A stretch of DNA of 64,000 nucleotides from Scortum barcoo (GCA_023238725.1 CM041551.1:7863759-7927758); one strand, 5' to 3'. Numbered from the stretch's first letter, positions 10,351 to 21,700 are shown. The notes: a model not told the origin generated them from the letters alone. Program-made: numbers and translations.

Positions 10351-10945
10351 TTTGGAAGACCTTTTAACTTATGGTGATCTGTCTGAAGCATAAAGTATGT
10401 TTAAGTTTCAGTTTGATCAAATGCTGCAAGAATATTTCAGCTCCAAAAAGACCAGTCAGGTGCTGCAGGCTAAAACCACTATCTGGACAAAAAGTGGCAC
10501 TCTCTTTCATTTTTAATCTCTGTCATTCCCTTTTCTCATCTCGCTGTCTTTGTCTGAGTCGGTATTGACTTCACGACTGAAAAAAAAAAAAAAAAACGGC
10601 GCTGCAACCTCCATCGTCAGACATTTTTCAAACAAAGGAAGTAAAGTTAGGTATGTTTTAACTGCGGCAACAGGATTATTATAAAAAATACCATCCATAA
10701 TTGACTTCTCTTATTACTGTAATCAAGCTAAAGCAAAATAATAACGTTCCACTCAAATATCAAGCATCGTACCAACAATATCAGGCTTAAAGACAATTTT
10801 TACACCACTACAACAACAAAACCCAGTGTGCAATAACAACCATTATTGGAAACATAAGCAACCACAGCACAATCCTGCATAGTACATTCAATGTTTCTGT
10901 ATTATTTTTTCTTTCCCTTTCTCCCTCCTCCTGTTTTTTTTTCTT
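10351..10945. other. Non-coding stretch with poly-A run
   Basis: A 17-base A run lies at 10,580-10,596. Its flanks show no target-site duplication or retrogene body that I can see, so it is not called a retroposed tail. The rest is AT-rich unique sequence. Confidence 0.5.
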
Positions 10946-10949
10946 CCTC

Positions 10950-11175
10950 CGAGATGCAAGAGCATCACAACTGGACTTGGGCGCTTAATCAGTCACCGGG
11001 GCGCGCCGTGTTTCGATATCAAGCATTTCATATGACTTTATTGACTCTGAGTTTTTATGCTCTTCTTTATCCTGACAGTATAAAGAATGAGCTGACGGCG
11101 CTCTTCCAAGATTGGAGGCCATTTTGTCGCTGAGCTCTGTGCTCAACAATGTGACTAATGGGAAGCCCTGGAGGA
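10950..11175. promoter_or_regulatory. Candidate conserved non-coding element
   Basis: This has an abrupt rise in complexity and CpG (caccggggcgcgccg near 10,996-11,011). It is followed by AT cores (tcatatgactttattgac) and ggaggccattttgtcgc, the last resembling a YY1-type CCAT word. No frame is coding-like. Confidence 0.38.
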
Positions 11176-12095
11176 CTTTCGGAGGCATCACTCAAGAGCA
11201 AAGTTTGAAACAGTGAGAAAGAGGGGGTTGTGTTTACAGATGCACTTTGGCAACAGATATTTTAATACAGTGCTTATCCGCGACGCAGACTTAGACTTAA
11301 CTTTTGGTTTGCCAGAAGAAAGAGGGTTGCCTCTAAAATTGCTAATTAAACTGTCATAACGCACACTCGCATACAGTGGGTATCCTTTGTCCCCAGACTA
11401 GCTCGTCTCACTGAAGCGACCTTGGGAGGGGGAGCCTGCCTGCCTACCTTATAGCTCCCAGCTCTCCACAGGCCCCCACAGAGCATCTCATTGTCTCAAA
11501 TTAAAGATAAGGTCTGCCTACTCTGTGTACGGTAGCTACCCTACCTTTGGCATGTGGTCGTTGCTAATTACTTTGAGCTGTTAAGGGAGACATATCTGGG
11601 GAGACAGGCAGGAGGGAGAGACCTACAAACCCAGTTTAAAAGAAGAATCTGATTTTCCCATTGCTCCCGATGGCTTTGTTTGACCTGTTGGGTGTGCATT
11701 GTTCTCTCACGGCCGATTCTAGGTTGGGTTATACCTGTTGTTTTGCTCTGCCAAAGGTGGATGGAGTGAAGTCCTGCGGCTCTGCGGCCGCAGTTTACAA
11801 TCACGCCTCAAATGTTGCATCATGTGTAAATAGTCTGGAAATATGTAAGGAGAGGTGCTGTTGACAACGTTTGGTAGCGCAATCTGTTGCTTCTGTGAAT
11901 GCCTGTGTGTGTGTGTGTGTGTGTGCGTGTGTGTGTGTGCAGTTGGTAGGCCTCATGCCCTTAGGAAGCTGCTAAAGTCTCAGTCTCTCCTGTGACCTGG
12001 CCCCAGTGTTAGTTAGCGGCCTGGGAGCAGTCAACTGTCATAAATAGGTGTAATTTGCTGTAAAACAATATCTGTGGCTCCACTTGCTCTGGGTT
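11176..12095. other. Non-coding stretch with GT microsatellite
   Basis: Mostly unique sequence. A GT repeat of about 18 units with one C interruption lies at about 11,903-11,940. A CpG-bearing patch (tgcggctctgcggccgcag) lies at about 11,775-11,793. Open frames near 11,568-11,864 are short and unremarkable. Confidence 0.55.
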
Positions 12096-12099
12096 GTGA

Positions 12100-12480
12100 T
12101 TATTGAAAAAAAGAAGGAAAAGAACAAATGGTGGAAGCAATCATTAGTGAAAACAAAACAAAAGTGGCGTTAATCAATTTGAAACAGTAAATTAGCTGGC
12201 ATAAATCATCGTCCGGGCTGCAGCAAGCCATGGTGGTGGTGTCAGGGATCTGGTTTAGCGTGCTCGCTGCCTGGTAAACTGCTCCATTTAACTCCCCTCC
12301 GACTCCCACTGGCTCATTGCTAAATAAGGATATCAATTAGGCTAAAGCACTCAGCAAAGGCTCCCAAGTTAACCATCAGCCGAGGCATGAATGGATCTTT
12401 GGGGATATTGACTGCTGCGGCAATAGGTTTGTAAGTGGGCTGACCAAGGGGTAATTAAAGCAGCATTATCATGTTACGCC
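12100..12480. promoter_or_regulatory. Candidate conserved non-coding element
   Basis: Complex sequence with aatcaatttg, gtaaattagctgg and ggataattaaag-like cores and a (TGG) triplet patch (ccatggtggtggtg). It lacks simple repeats and coding character. Confidence 0.38.
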
Positions 12481-12819
12481 GTTTATGGTACTTCTGTGGC
12501 TCTATGCCGTCCATGAAAGCAGGCATGCTTGTGTACTCTTGTAATCAAGTGATTTAAATCTTTGGAAAGGTCAGTTCTGGGTGTGTCTGAGTTTATTTTG
12601 AGTGAGCTGATATGGCCGCCCTACGCTGTGCTGTTTAATCCTCAAAACAGTATGTGAAACATCAAAAGATCCCACATCGTACCTGTGCCATTTCACTCAA
12701 AACCTTTTCACGATGCAAGGGAAGGCCAGTTCTATCCATTCAGTTCCTCTGAGTAATGTCTTTCACATGATGTGAGGAAAATCATAAGGGGTAAGCTCAA
12801 GCCTGCCCGCTATATGAGG

Positions 12820-13210
12820 TGGCCTTGATGTATGTGCAATTACAGCATAATTACAGAGATAATTACTGTATGGGCAAGATTAATAACTTTATTAGCTAAA
12901 ATGGTTCACTTTTAAAAGAGGGAAATGCATACGTTGGTCTTGCAGATCTAAATTTGCTGAAAGTCAATTAACGGGCTGATTTTGTATCTCATTACTCACG
13001 TGTTTCACCTTGGAAAGGCACCTTGAGAAGCTAAATTTAAAATGTAAAAAAGGTCAGGAAGTCCCTTGTACAATTAAGCCAGGAGTTGCTAAAGAATTCC
13101 ATCATTATTGAGGGAGTGACAAAGTGTCTATTTTGGCCAATCTAACCAGAAAGACCCACTTCAAAATTAAATGTTGTTAACTGTCGGACCAGCCTCTTCA
13201 ACATATCTCA
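12820..13210. promoter_or_regulatory. Candidate conserved element with phased homeodomain cores
   Basis: Three AATTAC words begin at 12,838, 12,849 and 12,861, that is 11 and 12 bases apart and so on about the same face of the helix. They are followed by ttaataac and attagc cores. Downstream are gtcaattaacgggctg and aatcaattaccag-like words. This is the densest homeodomain-type motif cluster in the window. Binding by a particular factor cannot be inferred. Confidence 0.45.
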
Positions 13211-13359
13211 ATTACCAGAGGAGGAGAGTTAACTACAGTCTGCACACTTTTTTTCCCGGCCCTTTTTTCTTTTGCGTTGGTTGTTCATGTTGTTTTTGAC
13301 AGGGGTGGACCACGTTCCGCGTGCCTGTGTTTTGACTGAGCAACAATCAGCCCTTAAGC

Positions 13360-13725
13360 TCCTTTGAAACAATAATAACTCCTCCTCTTTAATTTAGCCA
13401 ACCTAACCACGTTGCACCGTTGACAGGGTTAGATTTGTCTTATCAAGACCTATTAACCATTTCCATTTTCTTATTAAATGCATGCTGTATAATTTGTGAT
13501 TTTTCCAACGTGATGTAATTATGATGTATCATTTCCCTCAAATAAAGGCCCTGTCCTCTCTTGGTGTTAATTTGAGCGTGTGAACTTTATACTTTGAACT
13601 AATTGGTTGCTGTCGAAATCCCCTGAATGTGAGTAATTCGATCAGGTATTCCATAACCATTGTACAATTTAATTTGAGTAATTTAATTGGATTTGACTGC
13701 TCATTTCTGGGCCACTCTCCACTCA
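13360..13725. promoter_or_regulatory. Candidate conserved non-coding element
   Basis: Simple-repeat-free sequence with ctttaatttagcc, and a direct repeat of AATTTAATT in the segment 13,665-13,692 (acaatttaatttg then gtaatttaattgg). It continues the homeodomain-rich zone that begins at 12,820 and may belong to one larger element. Confidence 0.4.
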
Positions 13726-14280
13726 GTATTCAAGAACTGCAGAGCTGCAGAGGTATCCTGAGGCAAACACACACTAGCCGCCACTAGTCTCTCACACCAA
13801 CAGTGCTAGGAACTTCCCACCTGATAGCACGGCTGGATCAGACAGTGGACTACTGGATCTCTGCTTTAAGGTGTTGTGCATTCATTGTAGGCGATATTAA
13901 ATGATACAGTGGAACAAAATATAAGGTTAAGATCTTTAATTCTAGGTGGTGGTCAGCCCACGCTCATCCATCATAGGTCCGAGGTAATAAGAACATAATA
14001 TGTTTGCACAAGCTGTATTTTTCTCTATTTTGCACCAAAACAGAAGGATTACTCTTCATAAATTGCATTAACGCAGGCAATGCCATCTCCTTTCATTGCT
14101 CCCCCAACCAATTGAGCTTGTATCCTGCGCGTAATGTCATTCACGCTGCACCACGGAGGACTTTATCTGTCCTTAGAGGGTCAGCCATCTTGTCTTAGTG
14201 ATAGCTGAGGCCCGGAGACTTGGAGGCAGCGGAGAGCAAAAGCAGCAGAGACAGGCTCCCCTGCCACCCTGATGTGCTGG
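13726..14280. other. Non-coding stretch, possible edge of regulatory block
   Basis: Unique sequence with a gccatcttg YY1-like core at about 14,184. It leads into a long purine tract. No exon or repeat family is seen. Confidence 0.45.
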
Positions 14281-14378
14281 GAAAACAGTGCGAGGACCAC
14301 GCTGAGAGACAGAAAGGGAGCGAGCGAAAAAAGGGAGGAAGAAAGGGAAAGGGAGCGAGGGGGAGAGAGACACTAAAG

Positions 14379-14410
<32 letters not shown>

Positions 14411-14452
14411 ATCACAGAATAGAGATACTGAGAGAGAGAGAGAGGGAGAGAT
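14281..14452. repeat. (GA)n purine-rich tract
   Basis: About 170 bases, nearly all A/G on the plus strand, including clean GA runs at about 14,386-14,410 and 14,430-14,446. It could form triplex (H-DNA). The 163-codon minus-strand and 92-codon plus-strand frames here are low-complexity artefacts. Confidence 0.9.
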
Positions 14453-14559
14453 GCCCATGGGCAAGACTGGCGCTGTCTTGCCTGGGCCCTCCTCCTAGTG
14501 CCAGAGACAGGGATGACGCTGCCACTCTGCATCAGCCTTATGTAGTATTCATAGCAGCA

Positions 14560-14800
14560 GGTCCTTCTAACACAATTTGTGACCTCCACCCCAGCAGAGG
14601 AATATTGGAGTTTAACAATGGGCGGCTCTGTAGGGAGCGAGCACGTCGAGACCCCGGCGAGCAACTTCCTCGTCTATTATTTCTCTTTTTATATATTGTG
14701 TAGAATGTGTCTTTTCTGGGAATTCCACAATAAAATGACTGTTATTTATCATTACCAACCTCTTTATCATTTAGTCAATAAAAGGCCTCTCACTTTCTCT
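14560..14800. promoter_or_regulatory. Candidate conserved non-coding element with SOX core
   Basis: AACAATGG at 14,614-14,621 is a full SOX consensus inside a block of complex, partly CpG-bearing sequence (gcgagcacgtcgag). AT cores follow (tttatcattac, catttagtcaata). No coding signal is visible. Confidence 0.38.
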
Positions 14801-15816
14801 CTCTCCTTCCCTCCATCGCAGTCTGGGAGTCAGATATCTGTATTAGTCCCCCCCTGCCTCGGGGCAAGCCGTGTCAAAAGCTAAATCATGATCAGCTATG
14901 GCTTTCTGGCTAAATTGTGTATGAAGGCCCCGGGCGGAAAAAGGTGCACATGCTCATTATTGGAGACACAGAGAGAAAGAGAGTGAAGTTTGCACACACG
15001 CACTCGGGCACGCGTACACACACAAACAAGGATAAATCGCAGTGCTGCACATATGCTAAGAGTACATGGGTCATGGGGATCTGTGGAAATAATTCAAGTA
15101 ATAACATGAAGCGTGTGGATGTTTGATTTTCTTCCGTGCAGATCACCAGCAGACGCCTTGCTACACAGTTTTATACGCTAAAGTGAAAATTAGAGTTACT
15201 AATCTGTTTTTCTAAACAGAGACATAAAGCTCATGCAACAAAGTTTTTCATTAAGACCCCTAATTTATATACCATGCTATGACCTCACATGTGCGTTTAC
15301 TGTAACCAACCTCATTCTTTCTCTGAGTTTCGTTGCATCACTGTCATATCCAGCTTGTGCCAAGAAACAGAGCTTAAATTCATTATGTTACAGTACTTTG
15401 ATGTGAGTTGGTCCGATGAAGACGTTTTTACCCCTTATCTACCACAGGCATTATGCACCTCACCTACCTTGCCCTTTATGTAGCGGGGTACAAAGCGAGG
15501 GTGTGGAGGTTGAGTTGATGGGTGGCCATGTAGTGCTTCAGACTTTTAATGCAGCAGACTGGAGTTTGTGTCCTGTCATAGGCCATTATTTAACACAAGC
15601 CTTTTTATTAATCGTAACCACAATATTTCCTGTTAGTATGTTATACTAGTATGTTATACCTGTTATATATACATATATGTTAGTTTAGTTAGTTTAGTTT
15701 AGTTTATATTCCCTTTAGTTTTTTAGCTTAATCCTAACCATGGCTTAAACCAACTCTCTCCTTGAAATTAAATTTATGTATTATTTGCAACACAAATAGT
15801 AATGCAATGCTGCCGA
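14801..15816. other. Non-coding stretch with small tandem repeats
   Basis: It contains a 13-base tandem pair (agtatgttatac words) at about 15,635-15,659 and an irregular TTAGT/TTTAG repeat at about 15,680-15,709. The latter is not vertebrate telomeric TTAGGG. The remainder is unique, with no gene. Confidence 0.6.
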
Positions 15817-16523
15817 ATGACATGGTATAGTCATGTAAAGAGCAAATGTAAATGTAAGCATTTGTCAAGGCATATGTCAAGTTGCAATATGTTATGCTGA
15901 GGGAATCAAGAACCATGTTTCCTGACAAAATATTTAATTTAATTTATGTTTTCTTACATTATCTGCTCTTGCAACACAACATCAGCACTAGCAATTAAAA
16001 TAGATTCAAATTTTCAAAACCTTTTTTGGTGATGTTTAGGCACTCACTGGTTTGGGAAATATCTTCGTCTTTGTAAAATATTGAAAAAGGGACTTGAAGA
16101 ATGAGCAACACTTACCTGAAACTGCTGTCTTTGCTTTTGTAGCCAAAACCTCACCATACATGGTATTCAGAAAACCTGTGGTCCTACGCCTTATACATCC
16201 ACCATCTACCTCACAACACTAGAAAAATGTTAGGGAACAAATTCAACTACCTCACAACACTAGAAAAATGTTCAAAACTGAACTCGAGGAAGCAATTACC
16301 TTTCCTCACAAGCTAGTTAGTGTGAACTAAGCGTAATTTCTAGTTATGTATGGGAAATACTGTGGTTATTTCCCAGTCTTAAACTGAAATAAACTTAATT
16401 TTTCTCCTTGAAACAGTAGGGTTTGACAGTTCACACACACACACACACACACAGCAAATAAAAAAGTAATCTGTTGCCTACTCAATGCAGGTTTACTGCG
16501 CAGTGGCCACCATCCTCCATGAT
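15817..16523. repeat. Tandem duplication, copy 1 (about 0.7 kb)
   Basis: This unit starts at atgacatggtatagtc and ends at catcctccatgat, and is repeated immediately downstream with an offset of 705 bases at the start and 701 at the end. From about 16,007 to 16,230 it matches copy 2 without a visible substitution. After 16,230 it differs by shuffled short pieces: a second ctacctcacaacac segment, and caaaactgaact moved upstream of cgaggaagcaatt. It carries its own CA run at 16,432-16,452. A segment near 16,031-16,075 (gtttaggcactca) loosely resembles a common teleost repeat. Confidence 0.95.
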
Positions 16524-17114
16524 GACATGGTATAGTCATGTAAAGAGCAAATGTAAATGTAAGCATTTGTCAAGGCATATGTCAAGTTGCAATATGTTAA
16601 TGCTGAGGGAATCAAGAACCATGTTTCCTGACAAAATATTTAATTTAATTTATGTTTTCTTACATTATCTGCTCTTGCAACACAACATCAGCACTAAGCA
16701 ATTAAAATCATGATTCAAATTTTCAAAACCTTTTTTGGTGATGTTTAGGCACTCACTGGTTTGGGAAATATCTTCGTCTTTGTAAAATATTGAAAAAGGG
16801 ACTTGAAGAATGAGCAACACTTACCTGAAACTGCTGTCTTTGCTTTTGTAGCCAAAACCTCACCATACATGGTATTCAGAAAACCTGTGGTCCTACGCCT
16901 TATACATCCACCATCTACCTCACAACACTAGAAAAATGTTACCAGGGAACAAATTCGAGGAAGCAATTACCTTTCCTCACAAAACTGAACTAAGACAGCT
17001 AGTTAGTGTATAAGCGTAATTTCTAGTCTAGTTGCTAGACTGGGAAATAAACTGTGGTTATTTCCCAGTCTTTCTTTCCCTTAATTTTTCCCTTAAACAG
17101 TAGGGTTTGACAGT

Positions 17115-17148
<34 letters not shown>

Positions 17149-17224
17149 AAAAAGTTTTCAGATCTGTTGAGGCCTACTCAAAAGCTGCAGGTTTACATGC
17201 GCAGTGGCCACCATCCTCCATGAT
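16522..17224. repeat. Tandem duplication, copy 2 (about 0.7 kb)
   Basis: This is the second copy of the preceding unit. The junction between copies shares only two bases (AT) with both outer edges, which suggests end joining or template switching rather than recombination between long repeats. It has a longer CA run (17,116-17,146) than copy 1 and contains a perfect 14-bp hairpin at 17,037-17,071. Alternatively, both copies could be the two alleles of one locus placed in tandem by an assembler. Confidence 0.95.
17037..17071. repeat. Perfect inverted repeat (14-bp stem, 7-base loop)
   Basis: AGACTGGGAAATAA at 17,037-17,050 pairs exactly with TTATTTCCCAGTCT at 17,058-17,071 around the loop ACTGTGG. 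An overlapping 7-bp hairpin (AGTCTAG, TTG, CTAGACT) lies at 17,025-17,041. In copy 1 the equivalent arms (16,351-16,359 and 16,367-16,375) pair over only 9 bases. Confidence 0.95.
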
Positions 17225-17520
17225 TCCCACCGTACGTTCAGAGCGCGCTGGCCACCCGAGCATACAGGACTTGGTCTCCCCTTTAGGACATTATCACCTT
17301 GTCCAGTCCTCTGGAGGGCCCTCCTCTCCCCCGTGGGCCAACGCTTCCTGCTAGCGCTAATTAATTAAGAGGGCAGGTTGGCCACAGTGGAGAGCGGCCC
17401 CACAGCCTTTTCATCTACTACCAGACAGGATGCCTAGAGACTTATCGCCTCCTCTCCCAATAATGCCACTGCACAGCCCGCAGAAGTCAGTGGAGATTTA
17501 AGAACAGGTATGCTGCACAC
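17225..17520. promoter_or_regulatory. Candidate conserved non-coding element
   Basis: Directly after the duplication the sequence becomes complex and CpG-bearing (gtacgttcagagcgcgctgg). TAATTAATTA at 17,358-17,367 joins overlapping homeodomain cores. Further words are ggacattatcacc and cccaataatgcc. There is no coding frame. Confidence 0.4.
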
Positions 17521-18175
17521 CAAAAACTGCACTATGAGGGAAATTAGCTGCAGCTTTTGTAACAAGACATTTCTTTTTTAACCTCCCCTGAGCTTCCTTC
17601 AACTGCCTGTCTGCGCCGTGCGTTGTCAGTTGATTTTATGGACAACCGGCACACTTCTACCATCTGTAATTTAATAGTATGATAACAGTACCCGCCTCTA
17701 CGATCCATAGACCTTACTGTGTGTACTATAACCTGTGACAGCAGTAAAGTAGACCTTTATATTACAATACACCACTTAACAGTAGTGTACAGCCCTACAT
17801 CATAACATTTGCACATGGTTCTTGTACACAACAGGAAAAAAAGTGTAAGGGAAATAGAGCTGGTAAGCAAGTGGGGGAAATAATACGACCACATTTAATG
17901 AAAGGTTAAATTTTCATTTACTCACTATTGACTGAGCTGAAAGGGCCATTATTTATTGTATTGGCATGATGTGGCCCATTAGTGCTGTATTGGAATTGGT
18001 TTGGCTTCTTTTTCCCTCCCTTTCTCACTGACTCTCTGTTGTTCAGCGTTGTGAGATCGCTCCGAGCTAAAGTGTGAGAAAAGACCTGTTTGTGTGTGCA
18101 TGTTTACGTGTGTGTCTGTGCGTGTGTGCGCTTTCACACGTGCGTATGAGGGAGAACGAGAGAGAGAGAGAGAGA
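17521..18175. other. Non-coding stretch ending in GT/GA low complexity
   Basis: Unique sequence with a possible small regulatory patch at 17,880-17,995 (gggccattatttattg). It then becomes GT-rich (18,090-18,145) with a short GA run at about 18,158-18,176. Confidence 0.5.
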
Positions 18176-18179
18176 CTCC

Positions 18180-18760
18180 TCAAACTTTCCCTGCTGAATT
18201 CCTTTTGTTCATTTATCCGGCGTCTGCATCTTCACATATCGCGCAGTGATTCGGCCATCGATCTGTTGTTCTCACGATCCCACTGACACATCAATGACAA
18301 TCTAATTCTGTTCAACGGATTCTATCGGCCGCTGTCTCTGCAAAGTGACAAGACACATTGCGGCCATGCGTAACCCAATAATAGGGTTCTCTGCTCAATC
18401 CAGATTAAGTCACGAGACACCACGGCTCCAGCAACACACGGCACATTCATTTAGAGGGGCTTTCTAATTGGGGTGTGTGGAAGGGAGGCAAGAGGTGCGA
18501 ACTGTGCTTTGTTTCGAGTTATAGAAACCCTCCCATTTGTTTATTAGCATCACGGCGTATACGAGACATTATTGCAATAATGAGGCAACATCTACATAAT
18601 TCGACACTTAACAAAAGGGCCCCGAGGCCGAACTTTGCACAAATATTCCAACACAAGATCAGGTCAACAGCTTTGAGGTTAATAAGACTGCATATATGTT
18701 GTGAATTCTTGCCTAGAAACAGTACATTAAAGCATAATTGAAACCCCCGATCTGCAGGTC
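18180..18760. promoter_or_regulatory. Candidate conserved non-coding element (strong texture)
   Basis: About 580 bp of complex sequence with scattered CpGs and no simple repeats. It contains a perfect 16-bp palindrome, CATTATTGCAATAATG (18,567-18,582), whose ATTGCAAT centre resembles C/EBP-type half-sites. It also has cccaataatagggttc, tttctaattgggg and gaggttaataagactg. The 88-codon frame at 18,475-18,741 has no recognisable domain. Confidence 0.45.
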
Positions 18761-20040
18761 AGGAGGGTTTAGGTCTTACTGTACCAAAGTCTTGCTTTTT
18801 ATATATAATTTTTTTAACTGACATCGCTGTGTTTGTTGCAGATTTTGTCATAAACGTCTAAATGAAGTGAAATAAAGTTTATTTGTCACCCCTCTGCTTA
18901 CTTGTGTTGTACATTATTCATGTATTTGTTTTTGGATTTACTCTATTTAGGGCCTATTATTTTGGGTTTTGGAATAAATGCTGGAATTTATGGTCATTTT
19001 TTTCAAGCAATTCATTTGAGTTGTTAAAACTATTTCAGTGCCTCACAATGTCAAGTGTTAACAGTGCCATTCCTCTAGGTCTTAATGCAAATTGCAGCTT
19101 CTCAAAATATTGATGCTAAAATGCTTAATAGCATGTATAAATAAAGATTCACCTCACGCCGGAATCTGCACTGCTGTGCTCTGACCTTGGCAGTGAAAGT
19201 CTGGCCTCCTACGTACAACATTTCTGAGGTTTTTGCAAGGAAAGCTAAATAAAAGCACCAGATGGCCTGGGCTTTAGACAGACTGGCATGGCTAGACATA
19301 CTTCTCAGTGTCACATTCACATAGACATGCACACACACACACTCGTTCAAGCAGGTACTCAAACACACACACACACCCATTCTCAACAGTGTCACAGAGG
19401 TCAATGAGCTAAGAATGGCAGTGCCACTGTGAGTGCCATCTGGCAAACTGGGGTCAAGGTTACACCTCCGGGAGCTGCGACCTGAGCCGAGTGAGCTCAT
19501 TCACTGAACGTTCATACATTTTTGTGTAGACAGACCGTAATCTTTGTTCACGCCACTGCATTGTGTATGTGTGTGTGTATCTGCTTCGTATCATAGTCTA
19601 ACAGCACATTACACTGCACCCCATCACTGTACGTGCACCAACACAGAACCCACATACCTGCGCGCTCATCAAATCTTACGACTCCGTCATTTCCCCTTGA
19701 CACGCTTTCTTTCCTCCTGTTTCCTAAACTCTACATAAACAGCGTGGGGCTTTACTGCCTTGTTTTCTGTCTGTCGGCGCGCTGTGCCAGCATCCGACAC
19801 CAGCTCCCTGCCACTTTCACAGGCTGTAAACATCTGAGCAAGGCCTTTCATCTGGTCAATGTGGCAAGGGGACCCAGGGGCTCTGGATTAGCGCCACGAT
19901 AAAAACAGGCTCCCGCACTTGGTTTAGCAAGCTTCAAGCCCGCCACTGTGACAAGCTGTGTTTAAAAAAAGCCAAAGGAGAAAAAAAAAGCTTCACAGGC
20001 CAACACTACAAATTAATAGTTTCCTCCAGAAGGCGAACTT
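18761..20040. other. AT-rich then CA-rich non-coding stretch
   Basis: The stretch 18,780-19,135 is AT-rich. CA-rich imperfect repeats occur at about 19,328-19,342 and 19,361-19,376, and GT-rich words near 19,567-19,579. The 132-codon minus-strand frame at 19,102-19,500 crosses the CA repeats and is not gene-like. Nothing else is recognised. Confidence 0.55.
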
Positions 20041-21400
20041 GTTCCAGAGGAGGCTCATTAATTGAATATTAAAAATAGCAAGAACTATTAGGCATTCTGT
20101 TGCTATATTAGTATTTTTATTTTTTTTCTTAGATTATTCAAAGCACATTATAAAACATGATTTTCTTGTAATTATTGGTTTTTCAGTAGATTTGTATATA
20201 AATGGCTAAATATGGACTCACACTAAAGTGAGTTAATATTTTGTAAGCATAAGTGAGTATATACATTTTTCATGGTTTTCAAGGCGGCTCTGCTTTATTG
20301 CATCGTGTACAAGTGATAAAGATGGAAGACAAAAGGGATGACAGGCAACAGAAGTCATGAGCTGGACTCCAAACACTGCAAGCCCACAGCACGTACCCTG
20401 TCCTGAAAGCCTCTATCAGCCCCAGGCAATATTTTTCAGAAGCACAGTGTCAATCAACGCCAGTGTCATCACAAGAGATGATGTCATTCATCTGTCTATA
20501 TATAGAGTCATATGGACACGGATATGTCTACAGTGTGTTTTATCTCATTGAAAGGGCAAGTGATTTTCTTTCACTGCTGTGTCAGGGTTGAGATGGACTG
20601 CGGTTCAACAACATTAATATTTAAGGAACCCCGGCAACTGGTCTCACCCTCATCCATTATTTGGGTGCTTTCTGACACTCACGTATTGTTGTCCCTGGGT
20701 GACGCGCAGACAGCATCCAAATCTTAGCCCATATAGTGTAATAGCAGACACGCTCATGGGTGACACATGTGGGGTGTGTCCATTCCCGATGGAGTTAGTT
20801 CTGATTCCTTGTTTGATGAGCCTTTGCCCCAGTGGGGGCCTGCAAATGTAAGCAAATCGTTTGGTATGCATTTGTGTGAGGCTACATATGGACCAAGTGA
20901 TATGATAAAATGCATATAGCTCAGTCTGTTGAGTTAATTGCCCCTCTACCTGGCTTGTATGATGATCAGATAATATTTTTTTCCCGCTTGAGGATTGCCA
21001 CAGGGGAACATTTTGCCTTTTTCTTCAATCTACTCATCACCAGTTTGAAATGATTTTCCTATATACAGCGTGTGTGCATGGATCTCAATAGCAGTACATC
21101 TCAATCTCACATACACACGCACATGCAGACTCACATACCTGGAAATGATTTCAAAGACTCAGGGGAGTGTGGCCCAGCCGACACCCCACCTCCAGCCCCA
21201 ACCCTGTGTACCTCCACAACCCACCAACTCTGTGTCCTGTTTCTGGGCCCCCCTAATGCATCCCCAGACCCCTACCAGAGCAGACCCTCTACAACATGCT
21301 GGAGCAAATCAAGTATTGACCTGAAGCAGTTATGTGCTGTAGAACATTATATTCTCATCCGGGTGGCGTGGTGACTGTAAAGAACACTCTGTTTGCAGTG
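20041..21400. other. Non-coding stretch, nothing firm
   Basis: Unique sequence. It includes a MEF2-like CTATATATAG at 20,496-20,505, an AT-rich zone at 20,100-20,280 and a C/A-rich patch at about 21,170-21,300. The two overlapping frames at 21,070-21,374 lack family features. Confidence 0.5.
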
Positions 21401-21700
21401 AAACATGGCTTTGCTTATGCGCTCTGCTGCACGCCCAGGCGCCCACGACGCTCGTACATCAAGCGCTGGCCTTGTCGCTTGCTTTATTGAGAGGGAAAAC
21501 AAAGGGTTGAGCCGGTTGGAATCATTTTTTTCTCGGGACGATTTTTCAAAACAGCACCAAAAGCTTTCCTTTTGGGGTTTTGGGGTGGCCGAGGAGAAGA
21601 GAACGGGCGATAAAATTGATGAATGGCAGATTGATGGATTTCATTCCTCCGCTGAGGAGAAAAACAAGAGAGATGCACATAAGGTTTTTTTTTTATGTTT
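21400..21700. promoter_or_regulatory. Candidate conserved block; 120-codon open frame of unknown meaning
   Basis: Complex CpG-bearing sequence (gcccacgacgctcgtacatc). A plus-strand frame at 21,405-21,767 starts in a good Kozak setting (gaaacatgg) and stays open for 120 codons without low complexity. It has no domain, signal peptide or membrane segment I recognise, and no TATA word or splice donor that would make it a gene. I favour non-coding conserved DNA. Confidence 0.33.

Noticed and set aside
10580..10596. Poly-A run as a retrocopy or SINE tail
   Set aside because: There is no upstream body, no polymerase III boxes and no flanking direct repeat. The same holds for the T run at 34,711-34,728.
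14173..14664. 163-codon minus-strand frame, one of the longest in the window
   Set aside because: Most of its length is Ser/Leu/Pro low complexity from the GA/CT tract. The rest resembles no protein.
15680..15709. Telomere-like TTAGT/TTTAG repeat
   Set aside because: The unit is not TTAGGG and is irregular. It is an ordinary short tandem repeat.
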